Assembly (NCBI RefSeq): GCF_017874215.1
Contig: NZ_JAGGLB010000049.1
Location: forward strand, 1-60,553
Direction of reading: 5' to 3'
DNA length: 60,553 bases
From: Paenibacillus eucommiae
GTDB taxonomy: Bacteria > Bacillota > Bacilli > Paenibacillales > NBRC-103111
The translations under genes and the position numbers were made by a program. Under the pieces are notes generated by a model. The model did not search any database. It was not told the DNA's origin and worked only from the letters and a program-made list of their open reading frames with translations. This document shows positions 38,294 to 46,987 of the stretch, piece after piece. Each line of letters starts with the position of its first letter. Within the stretch, counting starts at the first letter, position 1.

Positions 38294-38332
38294 TCAAAAG
38301 AAAACCTCTTGAAGACTAGCTTCAAGAGGTTT
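38294..38332 (-). terminator. terminator/attenuator after rplL
   Basis: A perfect 12-bp stem AACCTCTTGAAG/CTTCAAGAGGTT around a 5-base loop is followed on the minus strand by TTCTTTTGAA. It lies a few bases after the rplL stop and right before the ybxB ribosome-binding site, so it probably lowers ybxB expression relative to rplJL. Confidence 0.85.
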
Positions 38333-38346
38333 GGTTGAAATTAGAA

Positions 38347-38709
38347 TTACTTCACTTCTATAGTTGCGCCAACTTCTGTAAGCTTAGCTTGAATAGCGTC
38401 AGCTTCTTCTTTACCAATTTTCTCTTTAATTGCTTTAGGTGCGCTGTCAACAAGATCTTTAGCTTCTTTCAGGCCAAGACCTGTGATTTCGCGAACTGCT
38501 TTAATAACGTTGATTTTGGATGCGCCTGCGTTTGTCAGGATAACATCAAATTCAGTTTGCTCTTCAACTTCTGCTGCTGCTGCGCCGCCGCCAACTGCTA
38601 CTGGAGCTGCTGCAGTTACACCAAATTCTTCTTCAATAGCTTTTACCAGATCGTTCAGTTCAAGAATAGTCATACCTTTTATTGCTTCTAAGATTTGTGC
38701 GTTGCTCAT
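38347..38709 (-). CDS. rplL: 50S ribosomal protein L7/L12
   Basis: This is a 120-residue stalk protein: N-terminal dimerisation helices (about 1-32), an Ala-rich hinge (APVAVGGGAAAAEVEE) and the C-terminal factor-binding domain. It recruits EF-G and EF-Tu. It follows rplJ by 42 bases. Confidence 0.98.
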   Translation of the reverse strand: MSNAQILEAIKGMTILELNDLVKAIEEEFGVTAAAPVAVGGGAAAAEVEEQTEFDVILTNAGASKINVIKAVREITGLGLKEAKDLVDSAPKAIKEKIGKEEADAIQAKLTEVGATIEVK

Positions 38710-38751
38710 AGGTTAAACCTCCATTATTTTCGTAGAATTATTTAAATAAGA

Positions 38752-39261
38752 TTAAGCTTCCGCTCCGCCTTCTTGTTTCTCAGCAACTGCTTTAACAGCA
38801 AGTGCAAAGTTACGAACAGGAGCTTGAAGAACGCTAAGCAACATAGAGAGCAAGCCTTCTTTGGAAGGAAGATCTGCTAAGGCTTTAATTTGGTCGTATC
38901 CAACAACGCGGCCTTCAACGATTCCAGCTTTAACGTTCAGTTTATCATTTTTCTTAGCGAACTCAGTTAAAATCTTGGCTGGTGCCACGATGTCACCTGA
39001 GCTGAATGCGATAGCTGTAGGACCTGTCAGATACTCATCCAAACCGGATAGTTCCGCATTAGCACTCGCTCTTCTGGCCAAGCTATTCTTAAGAACAGTA
39101 AACTCGATGCCCGCTTCACGCAAGGTTTTGCGCAGCTGAGTTACTTGAGCTACGTTCAAACCGCGATAATCCGTAATAATTGTGCAGCTGCTGTTTTTCA
39201 GCTTTTCTGTAACCACGGATACAGCCTGTTCTTTTTCTGCGATAATTTTCGCGTTTGCCAT
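38752..39261 (-). CDS. rplJ: 50S ribosomal protein L10
   Basis: This is a 169-residue L10, base of the L7/L12 stalk, with the TDYRGLNVAQVTQLRKTLREAGIEFTVLKNSLARRA core and a C-terminal helix that binds L12 dimers. Its expression is likely controlled by the L10 leader directly upstream. Confidence 0.98.
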   Translation of the reverse strand: MANAKIIAEKEQAVSVVTEKLKNSSCTIITDYRGLNVAQVTQLRKTLREAGIEFTVLKNSLARRASANAELSGLDEYLTGPTAIAFSSGDIVAPAKILTEFAKKNDKLNVKAGIVEGRVVGYDQIKALADLPSKEGLLSMLLSVLQAPVRNFALAVKAVAEKQEGGAEA

Positions 39262-39345
39262 TTCAGTAACACCTCACTTCTTGAGCATTGTATCTTTCTA
39301 TTTTACAAACAGCAGACCGGTCAGCATTTCCTATAGACATAAGAA

Positions 39346-39475
39346 ATGCCTTCGTAGACTCTACGAAGGCATGATGTGCTGATTTTCCCTTGTGTAAACA
39401 AAGAAATATATCGTTCTATCATAACACCTCGGTAGGAAATTAAGCGGTTAAGCACCTACTGTCTACGGTTTGCAT
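39346..39475 (-). ncRNA. L10 leader (ribosomal protein autoregulatory RNA) with terminator hairpin
   Basis: On the minus strand the segment at 39426-39470 has the conserved leader core ACCGTAGACAGTAGGTGC followed after a short loop by TTTCCTACCGAGG. About 55 bases downstream is a strong hairpin TGCCTTCGTAGA/TCTACGAAGGCA with a T-rich tail (39346-39372, tail TTTCTT). This is the layout of the Firmicutes L10 leader, in which L10(L12)4 binding favours termination. Confidence 0.88.
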
Positions 39476-39496
39476 ATTCATTTTTAGACTTTAGTC

Positions 39497-39525
39497 AGAT
39501 TACCATGTTTGAACCCGAAAGTCAA
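39497..39525 (-). promoter_or_regulatory. rplJ-rplL promoter
   Basis: Minus-strand -35 TTGACT (39520-39525) and -10 TAATCT (39497-39502) with TGG before it are 17 bases apart. It begins 13 bases after the rplA stop and reads into the L10 leader. Confidence 0.8.
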
Positions 39526-39537
39526 ACGTGCTAATTC

Positions 39538-40230
39538 TTATCTAAAGGATGTTAAATTCACACGTACGCTAGGTCCCATAGTTGAAGAGATTGCAACACC
39601 TTTAAGGTAAACACCTTTAGCTGCTGCAGGCTTCGCTCTAAGAAGAGCATCAATCAATGCACGGAAGTTTTCATTCAACTTAACGGCATCAAACGATACT
39701 TTACCCAGTGGAGCATGAATTTGGCCGGCTTTATCCAGACGGTATTCGATTTTACCAGCTTTGATCTCCTGAATGGCTTTAGTTACGTCGAAGGTTACAG
39801 TACCAGCTTTCGGGTTAGGCATTAAACCTTTACCCCCGAGAATACGGCCCAGTTTCCCTACTTCGCTCATCATATCTGGAGTGGCTACGCAAACATCGAA
39901 GTCGAACCAACCTTGTTGGATTTTGTTGATCATATCCAGATCGCCTACAAAATCGGCCCCGGCTGCTTCTGCTTCTCTGGCTTTGTCGCCTTTAGCAAAA
40001 ACGAGTACGCGCTTTGTTTTACCAGTACCATGCGGAAGTACAACTACCCCCCGAACAGCTTGGTCTTGTTTTCTTGGGTCTACACCCAGACGAACTGCAA
40101 CATCTACAGTTTCATCGAATTTAGCTGGAGCTGTTTTCTTTACCAGCTCGATAGCTTCTGACGGATCATATAAGGCTTCAGCGTCAACAAGCTTGGAAAC
40201 TTCTTCGTACTTCTTACCGTGCTTGGGCAT
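39538..40230 (-). CDS. rplA: 50S ribosomal protein L1
   Basis: This is a 230-residue L1 of the mobile stalk near the E site. Family blocks are MPKHGKKYEEVSKLVD at the start and GRILGGKGLMPNPKAGTV at about 128-145. L1 commonly represses its own operon by binding a leader that mimics its 23S site; a candidate lies upstream of rplK. Confidence 0.98.
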   Translation of the reverse strand: MPKHGKKYEEVSKLVDAEALYDPSEAIELVKKTAPAKFDETVDVAVRLGVDPRKQDQAVRGVVVLPHGTGKTKRVLVFAKGDKAREAEAAGADFVGDLDMINKIQQGWFDFDVCVATPDMMSEVGKLGRILGGKGLMPNPKAGTVTFDVTKAIQEIKAGKIEYRLDKAGQIHAPLGKVSFDAVKLNENFRALIDALLRAKPAAAKGVYLKGVAISSTMGPSVRVNLTSFR

Positions 40231-40303
40231 TTCTACTCCTCCTTAGTGGTTTTAACGGATAATCCTCCCACCGAGCGGCATAATTACCGCATTCCTTACG
40301 GAA

Positions 40304-40729
40304 TTAATCTTCGATGACGATTCCCATGCTGCGAGCAGTACCTTCAACCATGTGCATTGCACCCTCTACGGTTGCAGCGTTAAGATCGGGCATTTTTTGC
40401 TCAGCGATTTCGCGAACTACCGAACGCTTGACAGTTGCGACTTTCTTTTTGTTTGGTTCTCCGGAACCTTTTTCAATACCTGCAGCTACGCGAAGCAGAA
40501 CTGCTGCCGGAGGCGTTTTGGTGATGAATGTAAAGGAACGATCCTCGAATACGGAGATTTCAACCGGAATAATAAGTCCAGCCTGGTCTGCAGTACGAGC
40601 ATTAAATTCTTTACAGAAAGCCATGATGTTCACACCTGCTTGACCTAATGCGGGACCGATTGGCGGCGCCGGATTTGCTTTCGCAGCTTGAACCTGAAGC
40701 TTTACTACTTTGATTACCTTCTTTGCCAT
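40304..40729 (-). CDS. rplK: 50S ribosomal protein L11
   Basis: This is a 141-residue L11 with the PPIGPALGQAGVNIMAFCKEFN thiopeptide-binding loop (about residues 21-42) and the C-terminal rRNA-binding domain. It is required for stringent-response activation of Rel in other bacteria. The start is the ATG at 40729 (MAKKVIKVVK) preceded by GGAGGTG. Confidence 0.97.
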   Translation of the reverse strand: MAKKVIKVVKLQVQAAKANPAPPIGPALGQAGVNIMAFCKEFNARTADQAGLIIPVEISVFEDRSFTFITKTPPAAVLLRVAAGIEKGSGEPNKKKVATVKRSVVREIAEQKMPDLNAATVEGAMHMVEGTARSMGIVIED

Positions 40730-40776
40730 TTTGACACCTCCTTGCAATAGTGTGGTAAGCGGGTCTGGGACCCTCC

Positions 40777-40816
40777 CACTAACGAAGGTCTATCCCAAGG
40801 AATAGACCTGGTAGTG
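40777..40816 (-). promoter_or_regulatory. candidate L1-binding leader upstream of rplK-rplA
   Basis: On the minus strand CACTA and AGGTCTAT pair with ATAGACCT and TAGTG, leaving an asymmetric internal loop (CC opposite TCGT) and an 8-base terminal loop. GTGGGAGGGTCCC follows. The stem-internal-loop-stem shape resembles the L1 site of 23S rRNA and lies in the 180-base gap between nusG and rplK. Assignment is inference. Confidence 0.5.
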
Positions 40817-40911
40817 ACTTGTCGATAAACCTTCCTTGCCTGCGAAGCTGGCTCACCGCTCGCGAACGAGACGGGAGTTCGTTCCCCAAGGAAAGTCGAT
40901 ACACGCTGTAG

Positions 40912-41451
40912 CTACAGCTTCTCTACTTGAGTGAAATCAAGCTCCACCGGGGTCTCTCTGCCAAACATATTCACATGTACCTTAAGCTTGCTCTTGTCCA
41001 CAATAATATCTTCTATCGTTCCGACGAAGTTGGCGAAAGGCCCCACCTTGACGCGCACAGTATCTTTGAGCTCGAAGTCGATTCTCGGCTTCGGTTCCTC
41101 CATACCCATGTGCTTCAGGATAGCTTCCACTTCCTCCGGAAGGAGCGCAGTCGGCTTGGAGCCGGAACCCGTAGAACCTACGAAGCCGGTAACTCCAGGA
41201 GTATTACGGACGACATACCAGGAATCATCAGTCTGCACCATTTCAACGAGAACATAACCTGGATAAACTTTGCGCATGACGGTTTTTTTCTTGCCGTCCT
41301 TGTTTACCAGTTCCTCTTCCATAGGCACGAGCACACGGAAGATCTTGTCCTGCATTTCCATAGATTCAACACGTTTTTCGAGGTTTGCTTTTACTTTGTT
41401 CTCATACCCGGAATAGGTATGTACGACGTACCATCTTTTTTCCATTTCCAT
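40912..41451 (-). CDS. nusG: transcription termination/antitermination factor NusG
   Basis: This 179-residue factor has an NGN domain (about 6-110) that binds the RNA polymerase clamp and a C-terminal KOW domain (about 125-179; DTVRVKVGPFANFVGTIEDI). In Bacillales NusG also promotes pausing at T-rich sites. The start is the ATG at 41451, with AGGTGA upstream; it follows secE by 24 bases. Confidence 0.97.
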   Translation of the reverse strand: MEMEKRWYVVHTYSGYENKVKANLEKRVESMEMQDKIFRVLVPMEEELVNKDGKKKTVMRKVYPGYVLVEMVQTDDSWYVVRNTPGVTGFVGSTGSGSKPTALLPEEVEAILKHMGMEEPKPRIDFELKDTVRVKVGPFANFVGTIEDIIVDKSKLKVHVNMFGRETPVELDFTQVEKL

Positions 41452-41475
41452 TTTCTAAGTCACCTATAGTCCTGT

Positions 41476-41688
41476 TTATTTAAAAACAAGGCGCAGCAGC
41501 TCAGTTAGGCCAAGATCAAGTACAAAGAAATACACAGTAACAAAAGTTACTGTACCAATAACGACAAGCGTATAGGTGATCATTTCTTTGCGACTTGGCC
41601 ACTTCACTTTTTTAAGTTCTGACCAACTGTCGGTGAAGAAAGAAAAAGAGGACCCCAAGCTTTGCCTCATTTTAGCTAAGAAAGCCAC
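41476..41688 (-). CDS. secE: preprotein translocase subunit SecE
   Basis: This is a 70-residue single-helix SecE. The conserved amphipathic SWSELKKVKWPSRKEM (about 21-36) precedes one membrane segment (about 38-58). It clamps SecY in the membrane. The start is a GTG at 41688 with GGAGG upstream. It is between rpmGB and nusG, the usual order. Confidence 0.95.
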   Translation of the reverse strand: MAFLAKMRQSLGSSFSFFTDSWSELKKVKWPSRKEMITYTLVVIGTVTFVTVYFFVLDLGLTELLRLVFK

Positions 41689-41707
41689 AAACTACACCTC
41701 CAAAGAA

Positions 41708-41857
41708 CTACCTGGTTTCGCGATGAGCCGTATGTTCATTGCAAAATCTGCAATATTTCTTCAACTCAATACGGTCTGGATTGTTGCGCTTATTTTTAGT
41801 GGATGCATAGTTTCTTTGTTTGCAACTTGTGCACGCAAGTGTAATGATAACCCGCAT
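41708..41857 (-). CDS. rpmGB: 50S ribosomal protein L33, zinc-binding type
   Basis: This 49-residue protein has zinc ligands C9, C12, C36 and C39 (CTSC and CRFC), so it is the zinc-containing form. GGAGG lies upstream of the ATG at 41857. It is the first gene of the rpmGB-secE-nusG unit behind its own promoter, as in B. subtilis. Confidence 0.95.
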   Translation of the reverse strand: MRVIITLACTSCKQRNYASTKNKRNNPDRIELKKYCRFCNEHTAHRETR

Positions 41858-41943
41858 GTTGTACACCTCCTACTACAGACACTTTCTGATTACAGCCCTT
41901 TTTGCGCATCAGAAAGAAAGCGACTTTGAGGGCTACCTGCAAT

Positions 41944-41972
41944 ACTGTATCACAACTGAAATAGAGTGTCAA
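41944..41972 (-). promoter_or_regulatory. rpmGB-secE-nusG promoter
   Basis: A perfect minus-strand -35 TTGACA (41967-41972) and -10 TACAGT (41944-41949) are 17 bases apart. It lies about 90 bases upstream of rpmGB, downstream of the sigH terminator. Confidence 0.82.
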
Positions 41973-42047
41973 GAAAGAAGTAGCTTCAAGTGATGCTTCA
42001 AGAAGAAGTATCTTCATTATGCACTTGGACAGCAGTGATTAAACCTT

Positions 42048-42082
42048 ATAAAACAAAAAACACCCTCGAACAACGAAGGTGC
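42048..42082 (-). terminator. terminator after sigH
   Basis: On the minus strand CACCTTCG-TTGTT-CGAGGGTG forms an 8-bp stem with one mismatch, followed by TTTTTTGTTTT. It starts three bases after the sigH stop. Confidence 0.82.
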
Positions 42083-42084
42083 CG

Positions 42085-42729
42085 CTATAAATCTCTCACT
42101 TCTAAATATCGCTCAAGCTTGCGCTTTACACGCTGCAGCGCATTATCGATAGACTTCACATGTCTGTCCAAATCTACGGCAATTTCTTGATAAGATCTGC
42201 CATCCAAATAGAGCATCAACACTCTGCGTTCCAGCTCACTCAAAATTTCCCCCATTTTATCTTCAAGACCGCTAAATTCTTCTTGATTGATAATCAATTC
42301 TTCGGGGTCGGTAACCCTTGATCCGCAAATGACGTCCAATAAGGTGCGATCGGAATCTTCATCGTAGATGGGCTTGTCTAAGGAAACATAGGAATTGAGA
42401 GGAATGTGCTTCTGACGGGTGGCTGTCTTGATTGCAGTAATAATCTGCCTGGTGATACATAGTTCAGCAAACGCTTTAAAGGATGCAAGCTTGTCTCCAC
42501 GAAAGTCACGAATTGATTTGTACAAGCCTATCATACCTTCTTGCACTATGTCTTCCCTGTCGGCGCCTATTAAGAAATAAGATCGAGCCTTGGCACGAAC
42601 GAAGTTCTTATATTTGTTAATTAGGTATTCCAATGCTTCACTACTGCCTACTCGGACTGCCTCGACTATGTCTTCGTCTGTCTTGAGGTCATAATCTTGC
42701 ATTCTCAGTTCTTTGAGGTCGACACTCAC
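42085..42729 (-). CDS. sigH: RNA polymerase sigma-H factor
   Basis: This is a 214-residue sigma-70-family factor nearly identical in core to B. subtilis Spo0H: NFVRAKARSYFLIGADREDIVQEGMIGLYKSIRDF (region 2) and LYLDGRSYQEIAVDLDRHVKSIDNALQRVKRKLERYLE (region 4). It directs transition-state and early sporulation genes. The likely start is a GTG at 42729 with GGAGG at eight bases; two TTG codons just upstream overlap the spacing. It has its own promoter and terminator. Confidence 0.96.
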   Translation of the reverse strand: MSVDLKELRMQDYDLKTDEDIVEAVRVGSSEALEYLINKYKNFVRAKARSYFLIGADREDIVQEGMIGLYKSIRDFRGDKLASFKAFAELCITRQIITAIKTATRQKHIPLNSYVSLDKPIYDEDSDRTLLDVICGSRVTDPEELIINQEEFSGLEDKMGEILSELERRVLMLYLDGRSYQEIAVDLDRHVKSIDNALQRVKRKLERYLEVRDL

Positions 42730-42782
42730 CAACAATCCCTCCGGCCTGCAGGACTACCCAGATTCTCTTAAAAGATAGGATA

Positions 42783-42812
42783 AGTATACATGATGTAATC
42801 TAACATCGTCAA
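42783..42812 (-). promoter_or_regulatory. sigH promoter (sigma-A type)
   Basis: Minus-strand -35 TTGACG (42807-42812) and -10 TATACT (42783-42788) are 18 bases apart. It lies in the gap after rae1. B. subtilis sigH is also transcribed by sigma-A, under AbrB repression; no AbrB site can be recognised by eye. Confidence 0.78.
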
Positions 42813-42847
42813 CGGGGAGGCGCTCCCTTTATAGTCCCGAAAGTCTA

Positions 42848-43360
42848 TTATTTACCTCTTCTCCACTTTTCCAGGGCATCTTTGACGTCATTTTTCAGAT
42901 TACTGTCAAAAGAATTACGCTTGGAAGCAGGTTCCTGACGTATTTTGGCGCGCATTTCCCTGCGGCTTTGCTCAATCTTGGTCAACAGCTCGCCTGATGG
43001 CAGCCTTAGCGCCCCTTTGCCGAAAATAACATGCTGCTCCATCATATCCGAGGTAGCTACATATATCTGCTTCCGTCTTCCGACCAGTTTGGTGACCAGG
43101 CTTTCAATCAGCTCATCTGCCGTTTCCTTCTCTTTGGTATAAAGAATCCGCAGCTTGCTCTGCACATATTTTTTTCCCAAGCCCGGAACCCGGTAGGCAT
43201 CGAAGACAAGATATACTTTCATTCCCGAAAAAGCTTGGTATTCCGCCAGCATATGAATCAGCTTATCACGTGCTTCCTCTAACTCTGTGTCTTTCAGTTT
43301 CTGCAGCTGCGGCCAAGCCCCAATTATGTTATATCCGTCTACGATTAGATACTCTTCCAT
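42848..43360 (-). CDS. rae1: NYN-domain ribosome-associated endoribonuclease (Rae1/YacP)
   Basis: This is a 170-residue PIN-like NYN-domain protein with conserved acidic motifs YLIVDGYNIIGAWP (D8), VFDAYRVPG and VATSDMMEQ. In B. subtilis Rae1 enters the ribosomal A site and cleaves certain translated mRNAs. A basic C-terminal tail follows. It starts five bases after rlmB, so the two are co-transcribed. Confidence 0.92.
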   Translation of the reverse strand: MEEYLIVDGYNIIGAWPQLQKLKDTELEEARDKLIHMLAEYQAFSGMKVYLVFDAYRVPGLGKKYVQSKLRILYTKEKETADELIESLVTKLVGRRKQIYVATSDMMEQHVIFGKGALRLPSGELLTKIEQSRREMRAKIRQEPASKRNSFDSNLKNDVKDALEKWRRGK

Positions 43361-43365
43361 AGCTC

Positions 43366-44103
43366 TTAGCTCATACTGCGCTGTCTTACCACTTCATACA
43401 TCAAGACGCCGGCCGCCACCGAGGCGTTCAAAGAATTAATGTGCCCAGCCATAGGAAGCTTCACAAGAAAGTCGCATTTCTCTTTGATTAACCGCCCTAC
43501 GCCCTTCCCTTCGTTTCCGATCACAAGGGCAAGCGGCAGCTTGAATGTGGCTTTATACACATCCTGAGTCGCCGAAACGTCCGTTCCTGCCACCCAAACC
43601 CCTGCTTCCTTCAACAGGTCGATCGTTTGGGCGATATTCGTTACACGGGCTACAGGCACATATTCTACAGCTCCAGCCGACGTTTTGGACACCGTTGCCG
43701 TTAAGCCAACCGATCTCCTTTTGGGAATAATTACACCATGTACGCCTGTGCAATCTGCTGTTCTAAGAATCGAACCCAGATTATGAGGGTCTTCGATTTC
43801 ATCCAAAATCAAAATAAAAGGCTCTTCACCAAGTTCCTTGGCTTTGGCTAAAATATCTTCAATCTCCACGTATTCATAAGCAGCAACTTGAGCAACTACA
43901 CCTTGATGCTGAATGCCTTCAGCCATTTGATCAAGCTTGCGCTTGTCTGTGAACTGCACAATAATGCCGTTGTTTTTGGCTTCAGCCACAATCGGTCCGG
44001 CAAATTGCTTCTGGGCGCCCTCGGCAATCCAAATTTTATTAATCGTCCTGCCCGCACGCAGCGCTTCAAGAACGGAATGCTTACCACCGATGTAATCCTC
44101 CAT
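43366..44103 (-). CDS. rlmB: 23S rRNA 2'-O-methyltransferase, TrmH/RlmB family
   Basis: This 245-residue SPOUT methyltransferase has an N-terminal L30e-like RNA-binding domain (about 1-75) and the knotted catalytic domain with motifs LDEIEDPHNLGSILRTAD, LVIGNEGKGV and INSLNASVAAGVLMYE. RlmB methylates G2251 (E. coli number) in the 23S P loop; target here is by homology. It follows mrnC by about 30 bases. Confidence 0.93.
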   Translation of the reverse strand: MEDYIGGKHSVLEALRAGRTINKIWIAEGAQKQFAGPIVAEAKNNGIIVQFTDKRKLDQMAEGIQHQGVVAQVAAYEYVEIEDILAKAKELGEEPFILILDEIEDPHNLGSILRTADCTGVHGVIIPKRRSVGLTATVSKTSAGAVEYVPVARVTNIAQTIDLLKEAGVWVAGTDVSATQDVYKATFKLPLALVIGNEGKGVGRLIKEKCDFLVKLPMAGHINSLNASVAAGVLMYEVVRQRSMS

Positions 44104-44134
44104 TAGATTCCCTCCTTCATCGAAACGTTATTTG

Positions 44135-44569
44135 CTATTTCCCCGCATCTGCTTTAGAAGCCATTACGAAATCCAACAGCTCTTTTAGCCTCGCATATGA
44201 CTGCGTATAATATAAATATCCAACCAGACATTCAAATGCCGTACTGTGACGATATTCAAGCACCTCTGCATTTTTGGCCGTAGAACCTGACTTAGCGTTA
44301 CGGCCCCTTTTAACGACATCCTTCTCTTCCTGCGTAAGCAGAGGCATTAATGTTTCCAGCAGCTTGGCCTGCGCTTTAGCTGAGACATATTTCGTCGCCG
44401 TTTGATGCAGGTGATTGGGACGGTGATTCGTTTGGGAAATGACATACTGCCTAATATATACTTCGAAAATAGCGTCCCCTATATACGCAAGCACAAGTGG
44501 ATTTAATAAATGGGGCGCCTTGGACGGTGGAAAATGAAACAAATTCAACTCATCAGCCCATTCACTCAT
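44135..44569 (-). CDS. mrnC: mini-ribonuclease III
   Basis: This 144-residue RNase III catalytic domain has no double-stranded RNA-binding domain. The signature NPLVLAYIGDAIFEVYIRQY carries D32 and E36. In B. subtilis MrnC matures 23S rRNA ends. Its start overlaps the cysS stop by four bases, so the two are translationally coupled. Confidence 0.94.
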   Translation of the reverse strand: MSEWADELNLFHFPPSKAPHLLNPLVLAYIGDAIFEVYIRQYVISQTNHRPNHLHQTATKYVSAKAQAKLLETLMPLLTQEEKDVVKRGRNAKSGSTAKNAEVLEYRHSTAFECLVGYLYYTQSYARLKELLDFVMASKADAGK

Positions 44570-45963
44570 TTGCGCCGCCAGCGAATGCCTTGAGGCGTAT
44601 CCTCAAGAAAAATCCCCTTCTCCGTCAGCAAATCCCTGATTTCGTCTGCACGCGCCCAATTCTTCGATTTCCTTGCTTCCGTACGCTCAACAATAAGCTG
44701 ATCGATCTCTGCATCAAGAAGCTCAGCAGCTGCTTCACTTAAAATGCCAAAGATCGCATCAAAGCTATGCAGTTGATCCAGGAGAAGCTGTAATCCCTGA
44801 AGGCTAACACGGTCCTGCTGCAGGTAAAGATTCGCTTCGGCAACGAGGTCAAATATCGCTGTTATAGCATCCGGTGTATTGAAATCATCATTCATTTTTT
44901 CTTCAAAATTGCTAGCAATCTCTTTAACCCGCTCGGCCAGTCCTTCAGGAATTATGCCTTCTTGGGCAACGGCCATACGATGCTTAAGATTATCAACGGA
45001 GTTCTGAATACGCTCGAGTCCATTAGCAGCCTGAAGCAAGCTATCATCACTATAGTTTAACGGATTGCGGTAATGACCAGTCAGCATAAAAAAGCGGAAC
45101 ACCTCAGGACGGACCTGCTTCACTATATCGCGAATCAGGACACCATTGCCAAGTGATTTGGACATTTTCTCATTATCAATGTTCACAAATGCGTTATGCA
45201 TCCAATAATTGGCCATAGGACGGCCTGTGATCACTTCCGTCTGGGCGATTTCGCACTCATGATGCGGAAAAGTCAAATCATGTCCGCCTCCGTGGATATC
45301 AATCGATTCGCCCAAATATTTGAGAACCATTGCTGAGCATTCAATATGCCAGCCAGGACGGCCTTGTCCCCATGGACTATCCCAATATATTTCACCCGGC
45401 TTAGCAGCCTTCCACAGCACGAAATCCTGCGGACTCTCTTTGCGTTCGTCCACATCAATGCGAATTCCATACTGCAGTTCATCCAGCTTCTGGTGGGAAA
45501 GCTTGCCGTATTCTGCAAACTTTGAAGTCCGATAAAACACATCGCCACCACTCTCGTAAGCGAAGCCCTTCTCCAAAATCGATGAGATGAAAACGATAAT
45601 CTCATCGATGTTTTCGGTCACTCTCGGATTCAGACTAGCATCCCTGACCCGCAGCGCCGCGATATCCTCTTTGAAGGCCTGAATGAACATCTCAGCTAGC
45701 TGAGGCACTGTCATATCAAGCTCTTCAGCTTTACGGATCATTTTATCGTCCACATCTGTGAAATTAACCACATAGTTCACGTCAAAACCTTGTGTTTCCA
45801 AATATCTGCGCACTACGTCAAAGAAAATAACCGGTCTGCCGTTGCCAATATGAATATAATTATAGACAGTTGGCCCGCAAACATACATCTTCACTTTCCC
45901 TGGTTCTAAAGGAATGAACTCTTCTTTTTGTCTGGACAAGGTATTGTATATCTTGAGCGTCAT
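44566..45963 (-). CDS. cysS: cysteinyl-tRNA synthetase
   Basis: This 465-residue class I enzyme has HIGN at 38-41, the zinc-site C29 (MYVCGPTVY), the GWHIECSAM block and KMSKS at about 265-269. The start is the ATG at 45963 (MTLKIYNTLS); an upstream in-frame ATG at 46002 would overlap cysE. It is in a cysE-cysS-mrnC unit governed by a cysteine T-box. Confidence 0.97.
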   Translation of the reverse strand: MTLKIYNTLSRQKEEFIPLEPGKVKMYVCGPTVYNYIHIGNGRPVIFFDVVRRYLETQGFDVNYVVNFTDVDDKMIRKAEELDMTVPQLAEMFIQAFKEDIAALRVRDASLNPRVTENIDEIIVFISSILEKGFAYESGGDVFYRTSKFAEYGKLSHQKLDELQYGIRIDVDERKESPQDFVLWKAAKPGEIYWDSPWGQGRPGWHIECSAMVLKYLGESIDIHGGGHDLTFPHHECEIAQTEVITGRPMANYWMHNAFVNIDNEKMSKSLGNGVLIRDIVKQVRPEVFRFFMLTGHYRNPLNYSDDSLLQAANGLERIQNSVDNLKHRMAVAQEGIIPEGLAERVKEIASNFEEKMNDDFNTPDAITAIFDLVAEANLYLQQDRVSLQGLQLLLDQLHSFDAIFGILSEAAAELLDAEIDQLIVERTEARKSKNWARADEIRDLLTEKGIFLEDTPQGIRWRRK

Positions 45964-45970
45964 GCTCTTT

Positions 45971-46615
45971 TCACCCTCCGTTCTTTCGTTTCTCTGCTTC
46001 AAGCTCCGTCTTCAGCGAATCGATCTGCTGCTGCAGATCTCGGCATAGCTCAATAATCGGATCAGGCACATTCGCATGATCCAGCCGGTTCACCCGCACG
46101 CCATCACGCTTCACGATTCTGCCTTTAGGACCTACCACGGTAGTATTGGCAGGCACTTCCTCCAACACAACAGCATTTGCACCAATACGGGAATTATCCC
46201 CTACACGGAAGGATCCTAATATTTTGGCTCCAGAGGATATTACCACATTATTGCCGATTGTAGGATGTCGTTTCCCCTTTTCTTTTCCTGTACCCCCTAA
46301 GGTAACACCTTGATAGAGAATTACGTCATCGCCAATTTCACATGTTTCCCCAATAACAACCCCCATACCATGGTCGATAAACAACCGCTTTCCAATTACC
46401 GCGCCAGGATGCACTTCGATGCCTGTCATAAAGCGGCTCGTCTGTGAGATAATTCTGGCAATCGTATGCAAGCCATGCCGATACAGCCAATGGGCCAGCC
46501 GGTGCCCCCATATAGCATGCAGACCTGAATAGGTAAAAATCACCTCAAACCAATTACGCGCAGCAGGATCATTATCGAACACGGCGGTTATATCAGATCT
46601 GAACGTTTTCCACAT
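45971..46615 (-). CDS. cysE: serine O-acetyltransferase
   Basis: This 214-residue CysE is the short Gram-positive form. The left-handed beta-helix of hexapeptide repeats covers about 65-155 (EVHPGAVIGKRLFIDHGMGVVIGE, LYQGVTLGGTGKEKGKRHPTIGNNVVI). It makes O-acetylserine, the carbon precursor of cysteine, coupling with cysS and the T-box to give control by uncharged tRNA-Cys. A charged helical tail follows. Confidence 0.96.
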   Translation of the reverse strand: MWKTFRSDITAVFDNDPAARNWFEVIFTYSGLHAIWGHRLAHWLYRHGLHTIARIISQTSRFMTGIEVHPGAVIGKRLFIDHGMGVVIGETCEIGDDVILYQGVTLGGTGKEKGKRHPTIGNNVVISSGAKILGSFRVGDNSRIGANAVVLEEVPANTTVVGPKGRIVKRDGVRVNRLDHANVPDPIIELCRDLQQQIDSLKTELEAEKRKNGG

Positions 46616-46711
46616 ACACTCACCTTCTTATGAATGCCAATGCATCCTTATGTGCTAAGGGTAGACGGCTTCGCAATCCTACTTAAGAATGAACCCCTGT
46701 TTGTCCTGATA

Positions 46712-46945
46712 ATCAAAAAAGCCCCCACAGCCCGAAGGCTGCAGAGGCGTTGTAACGCGGTTCCACTCTGCTTGGTGACTTTGAAGTCTCCCAACTCATC
46801 GCCCTGTAACGTGGACGTCCCCGGCTGAACCTACCCCGCGCTTTCACACGGATCGGTTCAGCGGCTCCCAGGTGCATTTCCAGTTAAGGGGAATGGATAA
46901 CTTTCACCCAAAGCTTCCGCTTTGATTATCCTCTCTGTGAATCCC
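46712..46945 (-). ncRNA. T-box riboswitch, cysteine specifier
   Basis: On the minus strand the T-box sequence AGAGTGGAACCGCG (46756-46769) is followed by a competing terminator (GCCTCTGCAGCC-TTCG-GGCTG..GGGGC then TTTTTT, 46715-46750). Stem I is upstream, with a GGTGAAAG-type segment and GAAATGCACC, in which the specifier codon UGC (Cys) lies at 46874-46876. Uncharged tRNA-Cys would favour antitermination and read-through into cysE-cysS. The specifier agrees with the genes. Confidence 0.93.
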
Positions 46946-46987
46946 TGCTTATCTGTACTTTCCTGATCATTGCTTTTCCTGCCTTTT

